Shown here: piece after piece, positions 26,931 through 35,794 of the stretch
Layout of the letters: every line of letters starts with the position of its first letter
Position numbering within the stretch: position 1 is the first letter of the stretch
Assembly: GCF_902167145.1 (NCBI RefSeq)
Contig: NW_023366838.1
Span: 434,001-498,000, forward strand
Origin: Zea mays
Taxonomy: Eukaryota; Streptophyta; Magnoliopsida; Poales; Poaceae
Reading direction: 5' to 3'
DNA: 64,000 nt
Notes under the pieces: generated by a model
Databases searched by the model: none
What the model was told of the DNA's origin: nothing
The model's input: the letters and a program-made list of their open reading frames with translations, nothing else
Made by a program: the position numbers and the translations under genes

Positions 26931-28507
26931 TGTGGGGTGAGGTGTACGAGCCTTTGGTCGATGATCAATGGCCACACAACCCCCATTTTTGTCGAAAATA
27001 GCCATGAATGACCATTTTCAATAATACCGAAGGCTAACACGTACGGATTTTTGACCAAGAAATGGTCTCCACCAGATATCCAAGAATGTTTTCTATGGCA
27101 AGGAAACATATGTGGGGTGAGGTGTATGAGCCTCTGGTCGATGATAAATGGCCACACAACCCCCATTTCAGTCGAAAATAGCCATGAACGACCATTTTCA
27201 ATAATACCGAAGGCTAACACCAACAGATTTTTGACCAAGAAATGGTCTCCACCAGAAATCCAAGAATGTGATCTATGGCAAGAAAACATATGTGGGGTGA
27301 AGTGTACGAGCCTCAGGTCAATGATCAATGGCCACACAACCCCCATTTTTTGTCAAAAATAGCCATGAACGACCATTTTCAATGACACTGAAGGCTAACA
27401 CCTATGGATTTTTGACCAAGAAATGGTCTCCACCATAAATCCAAGAATTTGACATATGGCAAGGAAACATATGTGTAGTGAGGTGTATGAGCTCTGGTCG
27501 AAGATCAATGGCCACACAACCCCCATTTTTGTCGAAAATAGCCATGAATGACCATTTTCAAAAATACCGAAGGCTAACACATTCAGATTTTTGCCCAAGA
27601 AATGGTCTCCACTAGAAATCCAAGAATGTGATCTATGGCAAGGAAACATATGTGGGGTGAGGTGTACGATCCTCTGGTCGATGATCAATGGCCACACAAC
27701 CCCCATTTTGTCGAAAATAGCCATGAACGACCATTTTCAATAATACCGAAGGCTAACACGTACGAATTTTTGACCAAGAAATGGTCTCCACTAGAAATCC
27801 AAGAATTTGATCTATGGCAAGGAAACATATGTGGGGTGAGGTGTATGAGCCTCTGGTCGATGATAAATGGCCACACAACCCCAATTTTTGATGAAAATAG
27901 CCATGAACGACCATTTTCAATAATACCAGAGGCTAACACCTACGGATTTTTTACCAAGAAATGGTCACCACCAGAAAATCCAAGAATGTGATCTATGGCA
28001 AGGAAACATATGTGGGGTGAGGTGTATGAGCCTCTGGTCGATGATAAATGGCCACACAACCCCCATTTTTGTCGAAAATAGCCATGAACGACCATTTTCA
28101 ATAATACCGAAGGCTAACACCAACGGATTTTTGACCAAGAAATGGTCCCCACCAGAAATCCAAGAATGTGATCTATGGCAAGAAAACATATGTGGGGTGA
28201 AGTGTACGAGCTTCTGGTCGATGATCAATGGCCACACAAACCCCATTTTTGTCGAAAATAACCATGAACGACCATTTTCAATGACACTGAACGCTAACAC
28301 CTACGGATTTTTGACCAAGAAATGGTCTCCACCATAAATCCAAGAATGTGATCTATGGAAAGGAAACATGTGTAGTGAGGTGAATGAGCTTTTGGTCGAA
28401 TATCAATGGCCACACAACCCCCATTTTTGTCGAAAATAGCCATGAACGACCATTTTCAATAGTACCGAAGGCTAAAACATTCAGATTTTTGACCAAGAAA
28501 TGGTCTC

Positions 28508-28512
28508 CACCA
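28508..28512. repeat. Target-site duplication of element 1, left copy
   Basis: CACCA at 28508-28512 is repeated at 35790-35794, directly outside the two LTR ends. Removing the element and one copy restores an intact knob monomer (GGTCTC-CACCA-GAAATC). Confidence 0.95.
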
Positions 28513-29154
28513 TGTTGGGGACTTGTTCTCAAATGCTATGAGTCAAGAACAAGGCAACATAGGAAATGTTAATCGGTAAAGTCCTTCGTCCTTCGAAGCA
28601 TTATTCCCCTCAGGATATAATGGTTTTCGGACGAAGGTTATAAAGGGCATACCTTTATAAATTCATTATACAACGACGAAGGGTAAATTGTAAGGAATAT
28701 AAAGGACAACATAAGCAATTATATATTATTAACACGTATAAACAGAAATAACGTTGAATTACAAATGTACCTCCAACTTGAAGGAGATGAAAGTACAAGC
28801 GTGACGCAAAAAGCGAGTGCCCAGTCAGCGTGAACAGTACGGGGGTACTGTTCACCTATTTATAGGCAAGGGACACAACCCATAAAAAATTACATTCATG
28901 CCCTTTACATTTGATAATAATTCTATAGTAATCTATCGAGGTCTGAATAGCCTTTTCATCTTTAAGTCGGTTTCACTTTTTGCTGCCACGCCGAAGCTTC
29001 CCTGCTCACACCTTCGGCGCTGTATCAACCTTCGTATTATTCTGGTCTGCTGTGATGTCGACTTGAGTCCGAAGGTACCTGTTCACACATTATACTCCAG
29101 AAATACTGTTAAATCCTGTTTTTGAGAACCTTCGGAAGCCGAAGGCCCCCAACA
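28513..29154 (-). repeat. 3' LTR of element 1 (642 bp)
   Basis: The LTR runs TGTTGGGG...CCCCCAACA. It is the 3' LTR in element orientation because the purine tract abuts it at 29155. A perfect hairpin, CCTTCGG-AAG-CCGAAGG, lies at 29129-29145 near the U3 end. Short open frames inside the LTR are repeated in the other LTR and are not genes. Confidence 0.95.
28830..28864 (-). promoter_or_regulatory. LTR core promoter (TATA plus dyad), 3' LTR of element 1
   Basis: Minus-strand TATAAATA at 28864-28857 is followed by a perfect 11-bp inverted repeat, GTGAACAGTAC / GTACTGTTCAC, at 28830-28840 and 28845-28855 with a GGGG spacer. The dyad also occurs in the 5' LTR and in the other elements. Confidence 0.6.
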
Positions 29155-29166
29155 GTAGCCCCTCGC
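29155..29166 (-). other. Polypurine tract of element 1
   Basis: On the minus strand GCGAGGGGCTAC directly precedes the 3' LTR (TGTTGGGGG). It is the expected plus-strand primer site of gypsy elements and fixes the element's orientation. Element 2 has the same sequence at 38284-38295. Confidence 0.8.
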
Positions 29167-29311
29167 AATATTAATTTGTTTTAAAATAATAAATTTAGAT
29201 TGCGACATGAACGAAGGCTTTACGCCGAAGGTCTGAAAAAACACCTTCCCTTTGCTTGAATAGCAACATTCACTGACAAGCGGGGTCTTTCAATTTTCAA
29301 CGCACTGGGCG

Positions 29312-29319
29312 TATAAATA
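29312..29319 (+). promoter_or_regulatory. TATA box of the antisense gene of element 1
   Basis: TATAAATA on the plus strand, preceded by ACTGGGCG, lies 143 nt before the ATG at 29462. Element 2 has the same motif in the same setting (38439-38446). It points away from the nearby 3' LTR, against the element's own transcription, and would give a 5' UTR of about 115-120 nt starting near 29345. The 29155-29461 stretch otherwise holds only the purine tract and this leader. Confidence 0.65.
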
Positions 29320-29461
29320 CGGTCATACCGCAAACTCATTTGGCACACTCTCTTGCCATCTGCTTCTGCTCACTCAATTTTTAGCTCTTGTGCACTAAGA
29401 TTTGCTGAGCTTTTAGTTTTGAAGCTTCGGCTTTGAAAACAGTTTTTTAGTGCTTCCGAAG

Positions 29462-32400
29462 ATGTCTGAAGCTAAGAAGGCTGCTGCTGAGATGAAGCTG
29501 AGTCTTGATGAAGAGAAAAACTTGGGGTTTCTTATAGCGATGTCGAAGACCAACACGGAAAAAATCACCAAGGAGATTCTGGAAGGTTTGTCTGAAGATA
29601 CCGGTGACAGCGACAGTTATGATGTGGACAGTGGTGGTGAAGACTCCGAAGATCGTCCTTGGCGACCAAGCCATTCAGTTTATGGTAAATCGACTATCAA
29701 AGAGAATCATCTTGCCAACATGAGAGGAAGGTATTTCTGGGATTTGTCCGTTGTGAGGGCCGACAAGGGGGAGAAGACTTGTCCACACCCTGAAGAAAAT
29801 GAAGTCGTAGTGTACCGAAGCTTTTTGAAAGCTGGACTGCGATTTCCCTTGAGCAGCTTCGTTGTAGAGGTGCTGAAAATATTCGAAGTCTATCTTCACC
29901 AACTTACCCCCGAGGCAATCATAAGGCTGAATATCTTCGTATGGGCCGTGAGAAGCCAAGGTCTGGAACCTGATGCGAAAAGCTTCTGTAACATACACGA
30001 ATTATCATACGACACAAAACCTTGGGGTAAGGAACAGTATCACAATAACTTTGGCTGCTACAATTTTGTTTCTCGGTCTGGGTCGAGCTGTCCCGTGCCA
30101 ACTTTTCGGAAGAGATGGCCCGACGACTGGATGACAGAATGGTTTTATGTGAAAAATGATCTGAAGGCACGAGAAGATATCAAAGGTATAATTATGCGCC
30201 CTATTTGGCAAAGCTTCGGCCTTCGGAGGCCGAAGGTTGAAATGAATGAAGCTGCCGAAGAATGCCAGAGAGCCTTCGGCGCTGTCTGCTCTTTTATTGG
30301 AACGAGAGATTTAGTACAAGAACATATTGCCTTCAGGGTATGGCCGCTCGCGGAGAAATGGGAAATGCCGCAAGAAACCATAAAAGAGGCCGACGAAGGT
30401 GGACTTATCAGGCTGAAGTACACTTTTAAGTTCGGAGATAAATTCGTTGAGCCAGATGACGACTGGTTAAAAAGCATTGAAAATTTAAGTGATGAACTGC
30501 TTGGGGCTTATTCGAAGGCCGAAGATACTGCACTGTCAGCAGGCTTCGGAGGCCGAAAAAAGAAGAGGCTGAATCGGGTGTTTGATGCAATCGGGTTCGT
30601 CTACCCTGACTACCGTTATCCCATTCGAGGGCAGAAGAGAAAGAACACAACCTCTGCAAAAGAAGAAGCTGCAACTGCTCCTAGCGAGCCAGATCCGAAA
30701 AGAAAAAGGATAAAGGTCCTCACACATCGGCCACGCTATATTGAGCCAGCTTCGGTGCCCGAGTTCACCGGAGAAACTTCTTCGCCCACCGAGGCTGAAA
30801 AACCAGCCAAACCAACCTTGCTGCCAGAAGTTGCAGAAATGGCCGAAGCGCCATCCACAGAAAAAATGGAAGAAGTGAAAAAACCAACTGAAGAAAAAAC
30901 ATCAGAAGTTTTGAGTCCTGCGGCAAATGTTGAGACAGTAAAAAATCAAAAAATGCCAGCAGTGACTCCAAAAAGAAAGAGAATGGCTAATGTGCTAGAT
31001 GTACTGGAAACAATTAAATCTTCAAGCACACCTCCGAAGAAGACTGCTGCCACTCCTGAAGCAATAACTGAATTTTCTGACACTAAAGCTCCAGAGCAAG
31101 AAACTGAAGCCGAAGCTGGGTCCTCAGAGCCCGCGAAAATAAAATCTTTGGAAACTGAGGAAGAAAAAATAACAGAGCCAACTTTTGTTGAAGAAATCGG
31201 TGTCATTGCCCCCGAAGCATCCTCCAAAGTCCGTGACTATATTGTTCGTCATGCTTCGGGGAAAAAACTATCAGAAAAAGAAGAGCAAGAGGCCCAGCAC
31301 TACGCCCAAAAACTGAAATATCCAAAGGGGGCGTTAATATTCAATGGCAGTGGAGAAGAAGACTTTCTGTATTGTCTCCCTGACAGCAAGGAGATTTCTG
31401 TCTGTCGGGAGATAAGCAAGAGCTTCGGATTCCCAACATTAGAAGACGGGCTTTCGGTGCTGTCGAAGAACGACCTGGCCGACAGCCTGGCCTATAATAG
31501 CTTAAAGGTGCGACAAATGAGATCTTTGTATTTTTCGTTGAGACCAAAAATTTTATTTACTTAAATCTATTGACGCACACATTTTTCTCTTTGCAGGGCC
31601 TAATACTTAGCAATGCCCTCAGGGCACAGAAAGATGCTGAAGACGAAGGGTGTGATATAGCCCTGAGCAACCTTCGTTCCGAAGTAATTGAACTGAGGAA
31701 CGAAGGTCTCGAAAAAGATAAAATATTACATTCTTTGATAAATAAAATAAAGGAAGACGAAGCTGCTTTTAAAGGTCAAGCTGAAGCTCAGAAGCGCGAA
31801 ATTGAAGATCTTCGGAAACAACTGGCCAGAGCCAAGGAGGAACGCATACTTGAAGAAACAAAGCGAGAACTCAGCGACCAATGGGCAGATCACTTAGAAG
31901 GAACTGTTGAAGAGCTTCGTTCGTCCAAGAAGAGATGTTATAACAAATCTATAGAGTGTGTTAAGAAGTTAAAAGCTAGCTTCGCCAGAGTCGGCGCATT
32001 CTCAAGCGAAGAAAACTTCACAAAAGGCAATCCCGAAGGTCCCATCGAATGGATCGACCACGAAGCTGAGGCCTTCGAGGAAATTTTGAATAGCCGTGGA
32101 GATATATGTGCTTTCTCGGGTGCCAGAGGAATTGCCACCATTTTAGAGAAAAAGGGCTGCGAACATGTAAAAATTTTAGCGCAATCCGAAGCTGCTTTGT
32201 CCTTCGAAGATGCAAGAGATCCTTCGGCTGAAGCTAGCATGATTGGTGGAAAATTTTTCACCGATATCTGGGATAATGGTGGCAGAGAAATGGCCGGAGA
32301 GATTATTCGAAAAAGTGAAAAGGGTATTCACGATGCTAGAGAAGCAGCTGAGGCTGCTGAGAAGAACGCAGAGCCCGAAGGGCAGTTAGGTATTAACTAA

Positions 32401-32618
32401 TAGTTTTATTGTGTTGTAATTTTTGGTTTTAAGCTTCATTTGCAATTTGTAATAGCAATGTAGCCGTATCCTGTCCTACTTCAGATCCTGCTAAAGCGTC
32501 TCCGGGTCCTCAGCCGAAAGGAGACGACGAAATTAAAAAGATGGCCGAAGCTATTATGGACGAAGTCGTCAACCGGCTCTTGAATGAGGCTGCAGAAGTT
32601 GTCTTGAGAGAAGATTAA
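29462..32618 (+). CDS. Antisense-strand three-exon gene; PF04195-like ('putative gypsy type transposon') nuclear coiled-coil protein
   Basis: The gene lies on the strand opposite to the element's gag. I read it as join(29462-31507, 31597-32389, 32464-32618), 997 residues. The first ATG, with A at -3, is used. Residues 44-66 are acidic and Ser-rich. About 112-235 (YRSFLKAGLRFPLSSF to EWFYVKND) resembles Pfam PF04195. Basic clusters GRKKKRLNR (about 364), PKRKRIKV (about 412) and TPKRKRMAN suggest nuclear import. A Pro/Glu/Thr-rich linker follows, then a conserved block (DYIVRHASGKKLSE to DLADSLAYNSLK) ending exon 1. Exon 2 encodes a long Lys/Glu-rich coiled coil (SEVIELRNEGLEKDK to VEELRSSKKRCY). 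No catalytic motif of transposase, integrase or reverse transcriptase was found. Element 2 carries a broken copy with the same exon plan. TGTAA-rich text after the stop (32630-32690) may serve polyadenylation. The function is unknown. Confidence 0.75.
31508..31596 (+). other. Intron 1 of the antisense gene (89 bp)
   Basis: The donor is TTAAAG|GTGCGA and the acceptor TTTTTCTCTTTGCAG|GG, a good pyrimidine tract. Splicing joins codon AAG to GGC in phase 0 and removes an in-frame stop at 31562. The intron of element 2 sits at the same codon but is diverged in sequence and length (79 bp), while the flanking exons align without gaps. Confidence 0.75.
32390..32463 (+). other. Intron 2 of the antisense gene (74 bp)
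   Basis: The donor is TTAG|GTATTAAC and the acceptor CAATGTAG|CCGTATCC. The phase-1 join gives L-A-V-S and leads into exon 3. Element 2 has matching sites (ATAG|GTATTAAT, ATATAG|CCGTATC) with a 75-bp intron. If unspliced, both copies would instead end within GTATTAA(C/T), after ...GIN, so intron retention could make a shorter protein. Confidence 0.65.
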
Positions 32619-33561
32619 GTATTATTGTAAAAACTTCTGAAATGTGATATATTGTAACATTTTGTAATCCTGAATGTAATATACCTATTTTTATTGTTCA
32701 ATTCTTTACGATGCATGAAATTTTACACGTACCGCTTTTGAGTCTTTGACGAAAAAACACCTTCCCTTCTTTTCATGCTTCGTGAAGAAGAATTTTTCTT
32801 TATCCCAACAATATCCAGTGTTCTGCTGAATAATATCCAGGCTTCGTGAAGATATTTTCCGAAGCTATACTTCCGAAGATCAATAATGTATCTCCTTGTG
32901 ACATTATGATTTTTCCCTTTTTTTCAAAACATTTTTCTGTAGATCAATATTGTGTCCACTTCCTGTGCCATATGCAATATGATGTATGATGCTTATGCTA
33001 TGCGAAATGATGCGATGATGTTATGCTATGTGAGGTGATGTTCATTCCGAAGATACATACGCATCCCTGCAATAAAACACAATCTTTTATAAGCCTCCCT
33101 TAGGAGCTTCTTCGCCTTTTACTTCAGCGGAATCAGCGTTTATTTTTCGCTGTAAGCCTCCCTTAGGAGCTTCTTCGCCTTTTACTTTCAGCGGTATTCG
33201 CGTTGACTTTTCACGCTTCGCCTTTTACTTAGGCGGTATCAGCGTTGACTTTTCGCTGTATGCTCTGCATTCCCTTTGGAATGACTTTGGAGCAGAAAAC
33301 TTACACTGCGCTCCCTTTGGAACGGCTTTTTGTGACTTCGGCAAACTTACTCTGCGTTCCTTAGAACGACTTTTTGTTACTTCGAAGATTTTTTGATAAT
33401 TCGAAGGTCCTCCTTGTTATCGCAAATTTTTAAGCCTGTGAAGAAAATATATTTTCCTTGTGGCAAACAATGAAACTGTTTACATGAAATCTAAGCAATG
33501 TCCTTTATTACACAGAAAATAAGACTGAAAAAGAAAGACTGCCATTAAGGTAGGATATTTG
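32619..33561. repeat. Noncoding stretch between convergent genes, with imperfect 63-bp tandem repeats
   Basis: No gene is seen between the stop of the antisense gene and the stop of gag. At 33091-33260 there are about 2.7 imperfect copies of a roughly 63-bp unit (AAGCCTCCCTTAGGAGC ... TTTTTCGCTGT). The same unit, 64 bp long, is present in three fuller copies in element 2. The stretch forms the 3' ends of both convergent transcripts. Confidence 0.7.
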
Positions 33562-35079
33562 TCAATAGATGTGCTTTGACTCTGGCACAGTGCTGTTGAC
33601 TGTACGGGCTTCGGACTGCTCTCTGAAGTCCCTTTGGTGTGGAGTATACTGGCTCCCTTCTGGCTGCTGGCCTTGTTGCAGCGGAGGTGGAGGCGGAGGC
33701 TGTTGCCAGGAAGCTTGAGGTTGACTCGCCGAAGCAATAGAAACTGCAGGGTGGTTGCCCACATATTCTGGGATGTAGGGCGAATGATACGAAGCAGTAT
33801 GCATGACCTGCTTCGGCTGAGCTTGTTGTGCTGCGGCTTCGGCTATTTCCTTTTGCTTCTGGATAGTAACATGGCACATCCTGGTGGTATGGCCTTTGTT
33901 CTCACCGCAAAATAAGCAAAAGATTCTTCTTGGTTGATCTCCAAATCTTCCGCCGAAGCCCCTGGCGCCTCTGCCTCTTGGAGCTGGTGGTCGGAAAGAG
34001 CCTTGATGTTGCCCCGAAGCCTGTGAAGAACACTGTGGCCTTTGCTGTTGGCTCCCTCGATCATCATTTTGGGTAGAGTTATGAATTGATCTAACGTGCC
34101 TCGGATAGAACCTTCCTCCGAAGCCCCTGGTCATTTCAGAAAACCGGAAAGCCTCCTCCCTTCTTTGGCAAAAATCATTATCGGCCCGAATGTACTCGTC
34201 CATCTTCTGGAGCAGCTTCTCCAAAGTTTGAGGAGGCTTCCTAGCGAAGTACTGAGCTGACGGTCCTGGCCGAAGCCCCTTGATCATGGCCTCAATGACA
34301 ATTTCATTGGGCACCGTTGGTGCTTGTGCCCTTAAACGCAAGAACCTTCGGACGTACGCCTGAAGGTATTCTTCGTGATCCTGGGTGCACTGGAATAGAG
34401 CTTGAGCAGTGACCGGCTTCGTCTGAAACCCTTGGAAGCTAGTTAACAACAAGTCCTTCAGCTTCTGCCACGATGTGATCGTTCCTGGTCGAAGGGAGGA
34501 ATACCAGGTTTGAGCAACGCTCCTGACAGCCATAACAAAAGATTTGGCCATGACTGCAGCATTGCCACCATACGAAGATACCGTTGCTTCGTAGCTCATC
34601 AAAAACTGCTTCGGGTCTGAGTGGCCATCGAATACGGGAAGCTGAGGCGGCTTGTAGGACGGAGGCCAAGGTGTAGCCTGCAGCTCAGCGGACAGAGGAG
34701 AAGCATCATCGAAAACAAAATTCCCATGATGGAAATTGTCATACCAGTCATCTTCGTTGGGGAAACCCTCCTGATGAAGGTCTTGGTGCTGAGGCCTTCG
34801 GTGCTGCTCATCCTGAGCAAGATGATGAACTTCTTCAGAGGCTTCGTCTATCTGCCTTTGCAGTTCAGCTAGCCTGGCCATCTTTTCTTTCTTCCTCTGC
34901 ACCTGTTGATGAAGCATTTCCATGTCTCTGATTTCTTGATCTATTTCGTCCTCTGGTGGTGTCGAGCTGACAGCCTTCCTTTTCTGGCTTCGGGCCTCCC
35001 GAAGAGAGACAGTCTCCTGATTGTGGTCCAGCGGTTGAAGAGCTGCAGTACCAGTTGCTGAAACTTTCTTCGGCGCCAT
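33562..35079 (-). CDS. gag: Gag nucleocapsid polyprotein, gypsy type (intact, 505 residues)
   Basis: The ATG lies 68 nt from the 5' LTR and the frame is unbroken. The protein would form the virus-like particle and bind the genomic RNA. Residues about 46-92 are a Lys/Glu/Gln-rich coiled coil (QQVQRKKEKMARLAELQRQ). About 146-315 is a retrotransposon gag/capsid domain (DPKQFLMSYEATVSSYGG, AQTWYSSLRPGTITSWQKLK, EYLQAYVRRFLRLR). A basic Arg/Gly stretch (368-385) precedes one zinc knuckle, C388-X2-C391-X5-H397-X4-C402; the X5 spacing departs from the usual X4. The tail is Gln/Pro-rich with a PPPPPP run at about 461-466. The frame stops without any protease or pol, so maturation would need another element. 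It converges with the antisense gene. Confidence 0.92.
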   Translation of the reverse strand: MAPKKVSATGTAALQPLDHNQETVSLREARSQKRKAVSSTPPEDEIDQEIRDMEMLHQQVQRKKEKMARLAELQRQIDEASEEVHHLAQDEQHRRPQHQDLHQEGFPNEDDWYDNFHHGNFVFDDASPLSAELQATPWPPSYKPPQLPVFDGHSDPKQFLMSYEATVSSYGGNAAVMAKSFVMAVRSVAQTWYSSLRPGTITSWQKLKDLLLTSFQGFQTKPVTAQALFQCTQDHEEYLQAYVRRFLRLRAQAPTVPNEIVIEAMIKGLRPGPSAQYFARKPPQTLEKLLQKMDEYIRADNDFCQRREEAFRFSEMTRGFGGRFYPRHVRSIHNSTQNDDRGSQQQRPQCSSQASGQHQGSFRPPAPRGRGARGFGGRFGDQPRRIFCLFCGENKGHTTRMCHVTIQKQKEIAEAAAQQAQPKQVMHTASYHSPYIPEYVGNHPAVSIASASQPQASWQQPPPPPPLQQGQQPEGSQYTPHQRDFREQSEARTVNSTVPESKHIY

Positions 35080-35128
35080 AACGTGATCGCCGAAGGTGTT
35101 CAGAAAACTCAGAGTGTGGAAGTGAGTT

Positions 35129-35147
35129 CACCGGAGGTGGGCGCCAA
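35129..35147 (-). other. Primer-binding site of element 1
   Basis: Minus-strand TTGGCGCCCACCTCCGGTG directly follows the 5' LTR. It is the same sequence, at the same distance, as in element 3. Confidence 0.8.
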
Positions 35148-35789
35148 TGTTGGGGACTTGTTCTCAAATGCTATGAGTCAAGAACAAGGCAACATAGGAA
35201 ATGTTAATCGGTAAAGTCCTTCGTCCTTCGAAGCATTATTCCCCTCAGGATATAATGGTTTTCGGACGAAGGTTATAAAGGGCATACCTTTATAAATTCA
35301 TTATACAGCGACGAAGGGTAAATTGTAAGGAATATAAAGGACAACATAAGCAATTATATATTATTAACACGTATAAACAGAAATAACGTTGAATTACAAA
35401 TGTACCTCCAACTTGAAGGAGATGAAAGTACAAGCGTGACGCAAAAAGCGAGTGCCCAGTCAGCGTGAACAGTACGGGGGTACTGTTCACCTATTTATAG
35501 GCAAGGGACACAACCCATACAAAATTACATTCATGCCCTTTACATTTGATAATAATTCTATAGTAATCTATCGAGGTCTGAATAGCCTTTTCATCTTTAA
35601 GTCGGTTTCACTTTTTGCTGCCACGCCGAAGCTTCCCTGCTCACACCTTCGGCGCTGTATCAACCTTCGTATTATTCTGGTCTGCTGTGATGTCGACTTG
35701 AGTCCGAAGGTACCTGTTCACACATTATACTCCAGAAATACTGTTAAATCCTGTTTTTGAGGACCTTCGGAAGCCGAAGGCCCCCAACA
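35148..35789 (-). repeat. 5' LTR of element 1 (642 bp)
   Basis: Matches 28513-29154 with three substitutions by eye and no indel. Minus-strand TATAAATA at 35499-35492 and the 11-bp dyad at 35465-35490 are the presumed core promoter for gag and the genomic RNA. The U3 terminal hairpin lies at 35764-35780. Confidence 0.95.
35465..35499 (-). promoter_or_regulatory. LTR core promoter of element 1 (active 5' LTR)
   Basis: TATAAATA at 35499-35492 is followed by the perfect GTGAACAGTAC dyad. The expected transcription start, 25-30 nt from the TATA box, falls at the far edge of the dyad. Confidence 0.6.
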
Positions 35790-35794
35790 CACCA
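35790..35794. repeat. Target-site duplication of element 1, right copy
   Basis: CACCA, matching 28508-28512, immediately outside the LTR end CCCCCAACA. Confidence 0.95.

Larger units (their letters stand above)
7456..28512 (+). repeat. Knob 180-bp satellite array, plus orientation (about 117 monomers)
   Basis: A continuous 21-kb run of 180-bp knob monomers reading GGCTAACACCTACGG...ATACCGAA on the plus strand. It starts at an abrupt strand switch at 7454-7455 and ends at the insertion of element 1. The first 760 bp have no mirror image to the left; from 8216 onward the array is an inverted copy of 1544-7455, with indels. Higher-order structure appears at 13.6-18.0 kb (about 1.8-kb unit) and 19.0-25.1 kb (1260-bp unit). 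One monomer near 18295 has lost 24 bp between two ATGTG copies. Confidence 0.97.
28513..35789 (-). mobile_element. Complete non-autonomous gypsy retrotransposon (element 1, zeon-like), 7277 bp
   Basis: The element is bounded by two 642-bp LTRs and a CACCA target duplication and is oriented on the minus strand: primer-binding site at 35147, gag at 35079-33562, purine tract at 29166. No protease, reverse transcriptase or integrase is present. In place of pol lies a three-exon gene on the opposite strand (29462-32618). The size, LTR length, gag-only content and LTR sequence suit the maize zeon group of the cinful-zeon family (name from memory). The LTRs differ at only three positions by eye (28673/35308, 28885/35520, 29127/35762), about 0.5%, so the insertion is recent. 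Both genes are open, so it could still be mobilised in trans. Confidence 0.92.

Noticed and set aside
1544..28512. Dozens of 60-250-residue open frames on both strands of the satellite (for example ...WPLIIDQRLVHLTPHMFPCHRSHSW... and ...KKWSPPEIQECDLWQGNICG...).
   Set aside because: 180 is divisible by three and the consensus lacks stops in one frame per strand, so open frames chain through monomers. They break at random indels, have no promoter or start context, and occur equally on both strands. They are satellite, not genes.
28655..28855. A 66-residue frame on the minus strand, repeated at 35290-35490, and similar short frames at 28898-29125, 35452-35760, 37650-37844 and within 44286-44663.
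   Set aside because: They lie in LTRs or run across LTR boundaries and are duplicated only because the LTRs are. No family resemblance was seen.
29450..29461. An earlier start (GTG at 29450) for the antisense gene.
   Set aside because: Plants start at ATG; 29462 is the first ATG, matches the ATG of element 2 (38591) and has A at -3.
29675..31547. Minus-strand frames opposite the antisense gene that could be remnants of pol.
   Set aside because: None shows protease, reverse transcriptase, RNase H or integrase motifs. They shift or break between elements 1 and 2, while the plus-strand frame is kept with mainly third-position changes.
28513..35789. Reading element 1 as a plus-strand retrotransposon because its largest frame is on the plus strand.
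   Set aside because: Primer-binding site, purine tract, LTR TATA box and gag all agree on minus-strand orientation.
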